The notes: a model not told the origin generated them from the sequence alone. DNA of 6,324 nt from Propionibacteriaceae bacterium (GCA_003451975.1 DMIX01000444.1:1-6324); one strand, 5' to 3'; shown: positions 1-6,324, counted from the stretch's first letter. Numbers and translations are program-made.

Positions 1-809
1 AACAAATGGACTTAGCGAGCGATGCTGGCATGGTGCTCGAAGTCCCACAGCTTCAAGTCTCGTTCGAAGACCGGAGTATACTGACACCCAAAGATCTGCA
101 TGTGATCAAACAGTTGGATCTCAAATTTCGCGGCCGGGGTGCGTGGCCCATGTTCCGCAGCTACCGGCCGGGCTACTTCCCCTGGTATCTCGAGTCGGAT
201 GAGATTCGAGCGTTCACGTATGTACTGGAACAGACACTGGCAGTAGTCGCGCGAGCCAAAGGAGACCCTGACTTGCTCGAGCCGGGTGACGATACGAGCT
301 ATCTCGTGCGGGTGGCAGAAGACAAGGGCGGCGTGTTGGTCTGGGACGATCATGTGGTATCGGTAATGCCTCCGGAACCGGAAACCGTCTCGGTCCCTAT
401 GGACATGGCCGCCCTTAATCTGTTGAAGGGTCTACCGAAAAGCCAGGTCAGCCTTGAGGTCGATCTATCCTTTTTCCCCGGTCGCATAGGGGCGAAGGGT
501 GAGCGACCGCAGTATGCGTATGTGCTGCTGCTGGTCGACAGCAGCAGCGGATTCGTGTTCGGGAATGAACTGCTAAGTTCTGGCCCCACGTTCGGAGCAA
601 TGTGCGGGACGATACCAATGACCATGGCACGCATGCTTGCAGCACATCACCTTCGGCCGCGGGAGATCAGGGTCAGGTCCCAGGCGCTTCTCCCCTGGCT
701 GGAGCTACTAGGCGATGACCTGGGATTCAAAATGACCCAGCGCTCGCGATTGCCCAGGCTGGACGAAGCAAGGGATTCTCTCAACGCATGGCTACGACGC
801 GAGCGGTGA
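1..809 (+). CDS. DUF7309/DUF6930-type protein of unknown function (5' partial)
   Basis: The frame is open to the left edge. The first ATG (base 6) is preceded by an in-frame CAA, and the visible protein begins in the middle of what I recognise as a domain, so the true start is very likely outside the window. Numbering from that ATG gives 267 residues. Residues about 15-95 carry the aromatic and Arg-rich block FRGRGAWPMFRSYRPGYFPW (41-60) followed by a helical segment, which resembles the C-terminal part of DUF7309. Residues about 166-260 (RPQYAYVLLLVDSSSGFVFG and the stretch after it, then an I-R-V-R strand and a C-terminal helix) resemble DUF6930. No catalytic motif, signal peptide or membrane segment is visible, so it is probably cytoplasmic. 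The function of these families is unknown to me. The family names come from recall of the sequence pattern. It converges with the clostripain gene, and a stem-loop begins 17 bases after its stop. Confidence 0.8.
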   Translation, partial: QMDLASDAGMVLEVPQLQVSFEDRSILTPKDLHVIKQLDLKFRGRGAWPMFRSYRPGYFPWYLESDEIRAFTYVLEQTLAVVARAKGDPDLLEPGDDTSYLVRVAEDKGGVLVWDDHVVSVMPPEPETVSVPMDMAALNLLKGLPKSQVSLEVDLSFFPGRIGAKGERPQYAYVLLLVDSSSGFVFGNELLSSGPTFGAMCGTIPMTMARMLAAHHLRPREIRVRSQALLPWLELLGDDLGFKMTQRSRLPRLDEARDSLNAWLRRER

Positions 810-826
810 AATCCGTATACTGGTAG

Positions 827-858
827 CCCCAAATCCTGGCCGCAGCCAGAATTTGGGG
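827..858. terminator. Strong stem-loop just after the left-hand gene; probable transcript end
   Basis: CCCCAAAT (827-834) pairs with ATTTGGGG (851-858). After one C/A mismatch, CTGGC (836-840) pairs with GCCAG (845-849) around the 4-base loop CGCA. This makes a 13-pair stem. It starts 17 bases past the + strand stop codon and lies between convergent genes, so it fits a 3' end for either transcript. There is no T-run on either side, so it is not a textbook intrinsic terminator. It could instead be a 3'-end stabilising or Rho-assisted structure. Confidence 0.55.
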
Positions 859-872
859 ATCCTGTGAGGAAT

Positions 873-900
873 CGCCGGATGTGGACCCGCATGTCCGGCG
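873..900. terminator. Second stem-loop in the convergent gap; probable clostripain transcript end
   Basis: CGCCGGATGTG (873-883) pairs with CATGTCCGGCG (890-900) through 11 pairs, two of them G-T type, around a 6-base loop (GACCCG). On the - strand it lies about 70 bases after the clostripain stop. Like the neighbouring stem-loop it lacks a T-run. Two independent stable hairpins in 75 bases of convergent gap support a transcription barrier for both directions. Confidence 0.5.
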
Positions 901-968
901 GTGTGCGAAGGGTTGGTTAGTCGTTCCGCCCCATACTCGATTTTGCTCGTGCCCTGAAGCCGCGGACA

Positions 969-3554
969 TCACTGCACTTCGACTGCCGCGTAGCTCTCGT
1001 AGGAGTTGCCGTCCAGGTCCTCTACGATGAAGCCGATGACGTAGTCGCCAACTGCAGCGTCGAGCGTCTTCCATGTGAAGGTCGTGGCGCCAAACGTGAG
1101 CGTGCTGCCTTCCAGTCTGACGACCTCCTTGACTTTGCCCTGGGAGTCGAGGTCCATCCACTCCTCCAAGACGATGAACTGGTCCCCGCTGTGTGGAGTA
1201 ATCTCCGCGGGAGCCCCGGTGAAATCCGAGTTGCTGAAGCCGAATACCTGACGGAGAATCCCGTTGCGGAAGTAGAGGCGAGCGCTGCGCGTCGTGCCGT
1301 CCGAGAACGTATAGATGCCATCGACGGTATATACGGCGTCTTCAGGAGATCTGCCATAGCTGCGCGGCGTGAGCAAGGTTTGTGCCGTGGTCTTGCCGTC
1401 GGTAATGGCGAACATCAGCGGCTCCCAGTCGAAATCGAGGGTGAAACTGCCCCTGTCACCCCAGTCCGGGTAGGTAACGCCGCCGGTAACGCGGCTGGAG
1501 GGGCTTTCCAGATAGTCCATATCGGCCACGTAGATCGAGTTGGATTCTGCATCGAGGTATCCGGCGAAGACATACGCGTAACCTACGTTTTCACCGGTCA
1601 CTTTGGCGCGCATTCTCACCGGCTCGCCCGGCGCTGCTCTGTCGTCGGAGAGTTGCACGGGACCCAGTTGGATGCCTCCTCCACCTGGCGTAAGGGACCG
1701 CGCCCCCGCATCCGGTATGGCGGCCGCTCTGGCGGTGGGCTCGAAGGACCGTCCGGCGAAATAGTGCGCGAGGAAATCGTCCCAGAGTGAGTCTTGCGCA
1801 AAACGACTTGCTACTGCAGTGTATGACTGTGGCCCGGCTACGGCGGACCGGTAAAGCTGCGATATGGGGAAGTAGATCGAGACGCCGGTGGCCCCCGCTC
1901 TGTCCGGACCGTGTTTCTCCGCGACAACTGCGGCCTGCAGCGATCTGAGCACATCATTGACGGCTTTGGCGACATCTTCATCCCCGGTGAATCGCTCGGC
2001 CAGTAGTGCAAGGCTGCCCAGGTCGATGTACGATGGGGGTACCTCTGCGCCGAAGATGCTGGTGAATGGCTGAGCGTAGTTCCTGGCGCGGGCTACTGAC
2101 GAAGGGTCGGCGTGGACCAGCGCGTTGGACAGGGCGTTGATGCTGTCCATCAGTTGTGGGACGAACTCCAGATCGATTGCGGTCAGGGTGGCGTTGTGCG
2201 CCGTCCGCTCGGCCAGGGTGTCAGATGAGGGTTGCAGCAACAACTCGAAGAGGTTGCCCATAGGCGAGCCCTGGCGCATGTACTCGGCGCGGGCCTGTTC
2301 GTCCACGATGCGTTGGTCTTCCTCGATGTACGTGTTCACGATGAGTCTCCCGAGATCGGCGCCGCTCATATCAGGAGCCTTCGCCAACCCGCTGAGAAAC
2401 CCGGTGTAGGCCCAACCCAGCCCTGGCTCGGTTTCCTGAGAAGCCACCGCATAACGCGCGTGGGGCGCCAGGGCATTGTAGACCTCGATGTGGCTCATCA
2501 GGCAGGCATCTAGGCCGATGATCTCGAACTTGTCGATTCCGGTTCTGGCGCGGATTTCGCCGAGCGCCGCGTCCAAATCCGCCAGGTAGGTGAGATTGCC
2601 CATGGCTTGGGCGATGGGAACACTCGTTCGGATTCTCGTCTTAGGGTCTGGGTCTGTGAGCGCACCCGGCCAGCCCATACCGTGGTCCGAGAGGATCAGC
2701 GCGTATTTGTCGGCGGGATACTCCCTAACCGCCCAGGTGACGAAGTCGATCAGGTTGTTCGGATCAGACATATTGATCTCACCCAGGTCTACACTCCCCG
2801 ACCGAACCCGATCCAGATCATCGTCTCGTGTCAGATAGAAGCGCTTTGCGGTGGTCCAATTGCCATCTCCGGAGAAACCGCCGCGGAAACGGTCCATCTG
2901 GGCGACGATGTGCACGCGGTCCGTCGAGCCGACGCGCTCCGCCTCATTCAGGTCGAAGTAGATATCCTGCTCGAGGACCTTGTCGTCGGCGTCCTGGTAG
3001 AGCATCACGGTCCAGGTGTCGCCACGGGGTGAAGTTGCGGTCGGTCGACCCAACAACGGCCAACCGCCAGTCGTTGCCGCAGTAGTAGGCCGCGCCGTGA
3101 CGGTAGGTTGCATCGTGGCAGTGGGCCGCGCGAGCAGCGGGGCGGCCGGCGTTCGGGTTGGAGCGACAACGACCCTGGTCGTTGTGACGATCTGCTCCGC
3201 TGGCTCGATCTGGGTCGGAGTCGAGATCAGCTCTATCGGTCCCTGCAGGAGCATGCAGATTCCGACCACGATGATGACCAGGAACAAAGCGTGCAGCGGC
3301 AAACCGCTGCATCCCTTGCCTCCGCCGAGCGTAGACATGGGACGGCGCATCGTTCTGCGCAGGCCGCCCCCTCCTGTGCCGCCCGTCCCTTGGCCGCTCG
3401 GACCGCCGCCGGCCGGCTCTTCAGTCCCGCTGCCTTCGGACCTGCGGCGGCGGGGCGCCTCGGCCCGTTCGCGTGGACCGGTATCCGCCGGCCCGTCCGG
3501 CCGTCGCCGTTTGACGTGCACACTATCGTCATCACCCGTGCCAAAGAATCCCAT
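969..3554 (-). CDS. Membrane-anchored clostripain-family (C11) cysteine peptidase
   Basis: An 861-residue protein. Residues 1-80 are a low-complexity, Arg/Gly/Pro-rich tail with KRRR and RRRR clusters. Residues about 86-104 (HALFLVIIVVGICMLL region) form a single membrane segment. Residues 110-178 are a Pro/Thr-rich linker. The C11 domain starts at about 180 (TWTVMLYQDADD) and runs to about 600. The expected catalytic His-Cys pair is visible: His291 in ALILSDHGMGWPG and Cys351 in FEIIGLDACLMSHIEV. Residues about 625-861 are rich in predicted strands and probably form accessory domains. The basic N-terminus suggests N-in topology, placing the peptidase outside the cell. C11 enzymes generally cut after Arg or Lys; the substrate here is unknown, and no activation-cleavage site can be assigned. 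The start is set by AGGAGGTG five bases upstream. The gene stands 252 bases from the next upstream gene and has its own candidate promoter. It is longer than a minimal C11 peptidase because of the tail, linker and C-terminal region. Confidence 0.93.
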   Translation of the reverse strand: MGFFGTGDDDSVHVKRRRPDGPADTGPRERAEAPRRRRSEGSGTEEPAGGGPSGQGTGGTGGGGLRRTMRRPMSTLGGGKGCSGLPLHALFLVIIVVGICMLLQGPIELISTPTQIEPAEQIVTTTRVVVAPTRTPAAPLLARPTATMQPTVTARPTTAATTGGWPLLGRPTATSPRGDTWTVMLYQDADDKVLEQDIYFDLNEAERVGSTDRVHIVAQMDRFRGGFSGDGNWTTAKRFYLTRDDDLDRVRSGSVDLGEINMSDPNNLIDFVTWAVREYPADKYALILSDHGMGWPGALTDPDPKTRIRTSVPIAQAMGNLTYLADLDAALGEIRARTGIDKFEIIGLDACLMSHIEVYNALAPHARYAVASQETEPGLGWAYTGFLSGLAKAPDMSGADLGRLIVNTYIEEDQRIVDEQARAEYMRQGSPMGNLFELLLQPSSDTLAERTAHNATLTAIDLEFVPQLMDSINALSNALVHADPSSVARARNYAQPFTSIFGAEVPPSYIDLGSLALLAERFTGDEDVAKAVNDVLRSLQAAVVAEKHGPDRAGATGVSIYFPISQLYRSAVAGPQSYTAVASRFAQDSLWDDFLAHYFAGRSFEPTARAAAIPDAGARSLTPGGGGIQLGPVQLSDDRAAPGEPVRMRAKVTGENVGYAYVFAGYLDAESNSIYVADMDYLESPSSRVTGGVTYPDWGDRGSFTLDFDWEPLMFAITDGKTTAQTLLTPRSYGRSPEDAVYTVDGIYTFSDGTTRSARLYFRNGILRQVFGFSNSDFTGAPAEITPHSGDQFIVLEEWMDLDSQGKVKEVVRLEGSTLTFGATTFTWKTLDAAVGDYVIGFIVEDLDGNSYESYAAVEVQ

Positions 3555-3559
3555 GCCCG

Positions 3560-3567
3560 CACCTCCT
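3560..3567 (-). promoter_or_regulatory. Shine-Dalgarno of the clostripain gene
   Basis: On the - strand this reads AGGAGGTG, a near-perfect anti-16S match, five bases before the ATG at 3554. It fixes the start of the clostripain reading frame over the internal Met69 and Met73, and so includes the basic N-terminal tail in the protein. Confidence 0.85.
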
Positions 3568-3591
3568 GCGCCCTAAGTCGTCCCTGCCAGT

Positions 3592-3619
3592 AGTCTATCA
3601 TAGACATGGAGCCTGTCAA
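3592..3619 (-). promoter_or_regulatory. Candidate sigma-70-type promoter of the clostripain gene
   Basis: On the - strand a perfect TTGACA (-35, 3619-3614) is followed, after 16 bases, by TAGACT (-10, 3597-3592; four of six consensus bases). Transcription would start near 3585, giving a leader of about 30 bases that contains the strong Shine-Dalgarno. The position fits well, but the -10 is imperfect and the call rests on motif match alone. Confidence 0.5.
3593..3605. repeat. Perfect 13-base palindrome over the -10; possible operator
   Basis: GTCTAT-C-ATAGAC is a perfect inverted repeat with a one-base centre. It overlaps the proposed -10 hexamer and part of the spacer of the clostripain promoter, where a dimeric repressor would block polymerase. 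No regulator gene lies in the window. The palindrome is a direct observation; the operator role is inference. Confidence 0.4.
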
Positions 3620-3806
3620 GATTCTGCAGACTTCTTTGCCTACCGGCTGCGCTCGGGAAGTGAGTCGTCATAGGAGAGGCAAATTCGATTTCGTCGTGGG
3701 TCTGGTATCGGCGATGCCGCCGAGCCCTCCGCTGCACGCCCCGAAGCGATTCATCACTTCTCTTCTGGATGGCATTCCACCCTATCTTCGCGCTGGCACC
3801 GATAGC
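3620..3806. other. Gene-free gap between the nuclease-fold gene and the clostripain promoter
   Basis: I see no credible gene here on either strand. The + strand open frame from 3606 runs antisense into the nuclease-fold gene and has no recognisable protein pattern. The only structure noticed is a weak inverted repeat, CTATC (3782-3786) with GATAG (3801-3805) and a 14-base loop, just after the nuclease-fold stop, too weak to call a terminator. Confidence 0.5.
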
Positions 3807-4256
3807 TCAGAACAAATCGTTGACCGTTTGGTCGAAAGCGAATCGCTCCAGGAGAACCATGTTCTTCTGGCTCAAATTGAGCCCCCACTCCGGCGCGCTC
3901 TGTTTGCCCGCGTAATCTCGGCTGACGAGCAACGCATCAGGCACATACCATGCCACGGCAGGGATGAGATACAACTCCGGGGGCTGAAACGGTTGAAAGA
4001 TGGTGACCGCAGCGAGCAGGTTGTCATGTAGATCGGACTTGGATTTCGGAAAGAACACGGAGTTGAGCTTCCTGACCGATTTCACCTGAACGTCGTAATA
4101 CCGTTCGTCTCTACGAATCACGAAGTCGATGCCTTTGTCGTCGACTTCAGCCGAATAGACGTCGAAGCCGAACAGCGTGAATTCCATTTTGACGAAGTAT
4201 TCGGCGTAACGTCCCAACTGAAGGTGAGTTAGCCTGCTCCAGTCATATCTGTTCAT
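3807..4256 (-). CDS. Putative PD-(D/E)XK nuclease-fold protein
   Basis: A 149-residue soluble protein. The first 60 residues show the layout of a restriction-endonuclease-like core: a helix with Glu19 in LGRYAEYFVKMEF, then a strand with Asp44 in KGIDFVIR, then Gln57-Val-Lys59 in YYDVQVKSV. This matches E...D...QxK, a common variant of the PD-(D/E)XK active site, and resembles small DUF4365-like proteins. The rest (LYLIPAVAWYVPDALLVSRD and the following EWGLNLS) resembles the C-terminal half of such families. Nuclease activity is inferred, not shown. The ATG overlaps the stop of the upstream small gene (ATGA) and is preceded by AGGGTGA at six bases, so translation is probably coupled. No specificity or methylase gene is near, which argues against a classical restriction system. 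It could equally be a repair or housekeeping protein. Confidence 0.8.
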   Translation of the reverse strand: MNRYDWSRLTHLQLGRYAEYFVKMEFTLFGFDVYSAEVDDKGIDFVIRRDERYYDVQVKSVRKLNSVFFPKSKSDLHDNLLAAVTIFQPFQPPELYLIPAVAWYVPDALLVSRDYAGKQSAPEWGLNLSQKNMVLLERFAFDQTVNDLF

Positions 4257-4498
4257 GCGATGTCACCCTGCTCGCCCTGGACGCGCGGTTGCGCCAGGCG
4301 TTTCTGAAGCGTGTATTGTGCTACAAACCTGTGAATAGGTGCCTCGTCATCGGTGTCGCATGTCGTCTCCAATTCAGCGAGTTTCTCAGGGGTGCAGACA
4401 TGCCGCAATGCATCGTACACAGCGTCGGGGCTGATGACTTCCGACAGGCGGGCATAATTCTCCTGCCGGCTGTGAGCATCCTCGAAATGGAACTGCAA
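4253..4498 (-). CDS. Small acidic protein of unknown function, coupled to the nuclease-fold gene
   Basis: About 81 residues, rich in Glu and Asp, predicted mostly helical (for example SPDAVYDALRHVCTPEKLAE), with two Cys (C35, C47) and no membrane segment. I do not recognise the family. The frame is bounded upstream by an in-frame TGA (4511-4513 on the + strand). The only plausible start is the TTG at 4498, as no ATG or GTG lies in frame after the stop and I see no clear Shine-Dalgarno. The start is therefore uncertain, and a 5'-degraded gene is possible. What supports it as real is the ATGA overlap with the next gene and a coherent protein-like composition. A partner or modulator of the nuclease-fold protein is a guess from position only. 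Confidence 0.6.
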   Translation of the reverse strand: MQFHFEDAHSRQENYARLSEVISPDAVYDALRHVCTPEKLAELETTCDTDDEAPIHRFVAQYTLQKRLAQPRVQGEQGDIA

Positions 4499-4649
4499 TA
4501 GCGTCTGAACTCAATGGAACCGGCGCGATGCGGGTAGTGCCTGGGGCCGGGCTATCTCAGCAACATAGGCATCTGGACGGGATATCGTGGCCAACGCAAT
4601 GTTCTACTGGACCGACTCCGGTAGTCCGCGTGTGTCGCTCCCGTTGGCG
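4499..4649. other. Gap between the DUF1634 gene and the small acidic gene
   Basis: About 150 bases without a credible gene. It should hold the end of the permease transcript and possibly a promoter for the small pair. A weak imperfect hairpin, GTGT-CGC (4632-4638) with GCG-ACAC (4647-4655, two-base bulge), straddles the DUF1634 stop. I found no convincing -35/-10 pair and no T-run terminator, so read-through from the permease genes into the pair cannot be excluded. Confidence 0.4.
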
Positions 4650-5030
4650 CTACACGCCCCCACTCAGCAGACTGAAGGCGAGCACGGCGAGGACGATCAG
4701 GGTGATGCCGACGTACAGCAGGTCGCGCTGGAGCGCGAAAGCCACGATCGACAGCACTACGCGGGCGACCGGGGTGGCGATCAGCAACAGCAGGCCCAAC
4801 TGGATGATTCCCTGGCTGTTCATGGACAGTGCAGCCGATACGATGCCTCCCACGCTTTTCAGCGCGGCCGGCTCACCATGAAAAACGTGGTAGTCGGCTG
4901 GCGTGAAGGCATAGTCGACGAGATAGAAGGCCCCACCGATTGCGGCGACCGCACCCGAGACAATCACTCCGATCAGCAACAGGTTGCCGATGAGTTGATC
5001 CAACTGCTCCGAATCCCTCTGCGATTCCAC
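4650..5030 (-). CDS. DUF1634 family membrane protein, partner of the TauE/SafE permease
   Basis: A 126-residue protein with three predicted membrane segments at about 14-38, 74-99 and 105-122, matching the usual size and topology of DUF1634 proteins. Between segments 1 and 2 is the short extramembrane part with HGEPAALKSVGGI. Proteins of this family are regularly encoded beside TauE/SafE permeases, as here, which suggests an accessory subunit or modulator; the biochemical role is not known to me. The start is a GTG at 5030, two bases after the permease stop. A GGGGGAA Shine-Dalgarno-like stretch lies inside the end of the permease gene, so the two are translationally linked. The family call is based on topology, sequence pattern and neighbour. 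Confidence 0.85.
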   Translation of the reverse strand: MESQRDSEQLDQLIGNLLLIGVIVSGAVAAIGGAFYLVDYAFTPADYHVFHGEPAALKSVGGIVSAALSMNSQGIIQLGLLLLIATPVARVVLSIVAFALQRDLLYVGITLIVLAVLAFSLLSGGV

Positions 5031-5032
5031 TG

Positions 5033-5881
5033 TCAGATTCCCCCGGCCAGCCCTTTGTAAATCATTTGAATTCCCAAGAAAAAGATGACGACGCCAAACA
5101 GAACCCGTAGAGTGCGCGTACGGGCTCTCGCCAGTACCCGGGTTCCTGCTACCGATCCGATCAGGACTCCCAACATGACCGGCAGCGCCAGGCCAGGGTC
5201 GATATAGCCCCGGTTGAGATAGACCCCCGCGCTGGCGGCGGCCGTGACGCCGATCATGAAATTGCTGGTGGTGGTCGAGACCTTGAACGGGATGCGCATG
5301 ATGGTATCCATCGCCAGTACCTTGACTGCCCCTGAACCGATGCCGAGCAGGCCCGAGAGTGTGCCTGCGACGAACATGACGCCGAACCCGCCCGGCACGC
5401 AGTAGACGTTGTACGCTCTCCAGCCCTCAGCGGCCGGGTAGCACCCGTTCAGTTTCAAACTGCAGGCCAACGCATCTGGCGGAGCATCCTGAGACACCGC
5501 GTGCTGTGGTCTCGTGGACAGATAGGCGGAATACACCAGCGTGACGCCGAGAATCACCGCGACCACAGCTCCGGACAGGACCGAGCCCAACGAGGCGCCG
5601 GCCAGCGCCCCAACTGTTGTCGCGACCTCCAACAGCATCCCCACACGGATGTTGGTGAAACCCTCCTTCACGTATGCTGCGGCTGCACCGGAGGACGTGG
5701 CAATTACCGATACCAGCGAAGCACCGATGGCATAACGTATGTCTACCCCAAATAGCAGGGTGAGCATTGGGACAAGCACAACGCCGCCGCCCAATCCGGT
5801 TAGCGCACCTAAGAGACCCGCACCGAGCGAGCCGAGCCAAACGAGCAGGGTCATATCCAAAACGTTTAGATTTGAGATCAT
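5033..5881 (-). CDS. TauE/SafE family (sulfite exporter-like) membrane permease
   Basis: A 282-residue, highly hydrophobic protein with about eight membrane segments in two halves. Each half has the glycine-rich signature of the family: TGLGGGVVLVP at 28-38, and LSGLLGIGSGAVKVLAMD at 175-192, followed by STTTSNFMIGVTA at 202-214. A hydrophilic loop of about 38 residues (123-160), with Cys140, Cys147 and Cys161 in or next to it, joins the halves. Family members move small anions such as sulfite or sulfonates, or other sulfur compounds; the substrate here cannot be read from sequence. The ATG at 5881 is used here. Met10 is an alternative, and neither has a strong Shine-Dalgarno (GGAT eight bases before the first). 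It lies 40 bases after the PRC-barrel gene and 2 bases before the DUF1634 gene, so all three may be one operon. Confidence 0.92.
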   Translation of the reverse strand: MISNLNVLDMTLLVWLGSLGAGLLGALTGLGGGVVLVPMLTLLFGVDIRYAIGASLVSVIATSSGAAAAYVKEGFTNIRVGMLLEVATTVGALAGASLGSVLSGAVVAVILGVTLVYSAYLSTRPQHAVSQDAPPDALACSLKLNGCYPAAEGWRAYNVYCVPGGFGVMFVAGTLSGLLGIGSGAVKVLAMDTIMRIPFKVSTTTSNFMIGVTAAASAGVYLNRGYIDPGLALPVMLGVLIGSVAGTRVLARARTRTLRVLFGVVIFFLGIQMIYKGLAGGI

Positions 5882-5921
5882 CGACGTGAATCCGCTATGA
5901 ACATGAATCAGCCATTCCCCA

Positions 5922-6324
5922 TCACGCTGGCGACGAGGGCAGATGCTCGATGGCTTGTTTGTCCAGCTTTAGATAGACAGTGTCCTCTTCGATGCGGTCG
6001 ATTTCGGTGACAGGGATCGTCACCTCCCGCTTGCCCCATAAGTGGCCTTTGCGCAACACGAGATGGGTGATCTTGTTGTCTACGGGACTCACCAGCAGCT
6101 CGTCCACCTGGCCGATGTGCCCGTCGCTGGCGCGCACCGCTGCACCCTTCCGCAAGGCCACTTCGCCGGGAGGCACGAGCTCCTTGACCACGGGGACTTC
6201 CATGGGTTCGATCGCGTCATCCGGCAACATCGTGAGCGCTCCACCGAAGTACCCCGGAACCTCGATCGTGGCGAAATGCGTCTCCTCGAAATCCTGCATC
6301 CCGGACAGCTCCTCCAGCTTGCAG
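5922..6324 (-). CDS. PRC-barrel domain protein (5' partial)
   Basis: The frame is open to the right edge. Upstream of the internal Met at 6299 it reads C-K-L-E-E-L-S-G without a stop, so the start is outside the window. Numbered from that Met, residues about 49-112 form a PRC barrel: VALRKGAAVRASDGHIGQVD, then strands ending THLVLRKGHLWGKREVTIPV and a closing YLKLDKQAIEHLP. The residues at the edge (CKLEELSG, then QDFEETHF) look like the closing strand and exit of a preceding PRC barrel, which suggests a two-barrel protein. A proline-rich connector lies at about 32-46. No membrane segment is visible. PRC barrels occur in RNA-processing proteins, photosynthetic reaction centre H subunits and many uncharacterised stress-related bacterial proteins; a specific role cannot be assigned. 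It is transcribed toward the permease gene. Confidence 0.85.
   Translation of the reverse strand, partial: CKLEELSGMQDFEETHFATIEVPGYFGGALTMLPDDAIEPMEVPVVKELVPPGEVALRKGAAVRASDGHIGQVDELLVSPVDNKITHLVLRKGHLWGKREVTIPVTEIDRIEEDTVYLKLDKQAIEHLPSSPA

Noticed and set aside
1191..1790. 199-codon open frame on the + strand
   Set aside because: It lies wholly opposite the clostripain gene, which has clear catalytic motifs, and its translation shows no domain-like pattern. It is a high-GC antisense shadow.
3016..3593. Two + strand open frames of 161 and 186 codons
   Set aside because: They are opposite the low-complexity N-terminus and linker of the clostripain gene. Their Pro/Gly/Arg/Ser-rich products reflect that composition.
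3782..3805. Inverted repeat after the nuclease-fold gene as a terminator
   Set aside because: It has only five pairs around a 14-base loop and no T-run.
3606..4031. 141-codon + strand frame starting in the gap before the clostripain gene
   Set aside because: Its ATG overlaps the proposed - strand promoter and more than half of the frame is antisense to the nuclease-fold gene. It has no recognisable protein pattern.
3807..4498. Restriction-modification system
   Set aside because: Only one nuclease-fold protein is present, with no methylase or specificity subunit in the window.
4587..5060. 157-codon + strand frame with many Asp, Gln and Arg
   Set aside because: It is antisense to the DUF1634 membrane protein. 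The polar composition is the expected mirror of hydrophobic codons on the other strand.
1..6324. CRISPR array, tRNA or rRNA gene, insertion sequence, attachment site
   Set aside because: I found no regularly spaced direct repeats, tRNA-like fold, rRNA stretch, transposase pattern or flanking duplication by reading the sequence.

Overview
The window looks like a piece of a GC-rich bacterial chromosome, and nothing in it points to a phage, plasmid or insertion sequence. The gene content and style suggest a Chloroflexota-type bacterium. The evidence is a membrane-anchored clostripain with a Pro/Thr-rich linker, a two-barrel PRC protein, and a DUF7309/DUF6930-type protein. No marker gene is present, so this assignment is inference.

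Layout: one gene runs on the + strand at the left edge (1-809, cut at its 5' end by the window). Everything else is on the - strand. Read in the direction of transcription, from right to left, the order is: the C-terminal half of a PRC-barrel protein (6324-5922), a TauE/SafE family permease (5881-5033), its usual partner DUF1634 membrane protein (5030-4650), a small acidic protein of unknown function (4498-4253), a PD-(D/E)XK nuclease-fold protein overlapping it by ATGA (4256-3807), a 250-base gap, and a large anchored C11/clostripain peptidase (3554-969). The clostripain gene converges on the left-hand gene, and the 159 bases between them hold two strong stem-loops.

How the genes relate: the permease and DUF1634 genes are separated by 2 bases and almost certainly work together at the membrane. 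The PRC-barrel gene lies 40 bases upstream and may be in the same transcript. The two small overlapping genes form a coupled pair of unknown role. The clostripain gene has its own strong Shine-Dalgarno and a good candidate promoter, with a perfect 13-base palindrome over the -10 region, so it is probably a separately controlled unit. I see no clear, complete new multi-gene system. The least explained parts are the coupled small-protein/nuclease-fold pair and the domain build of the clostripain.
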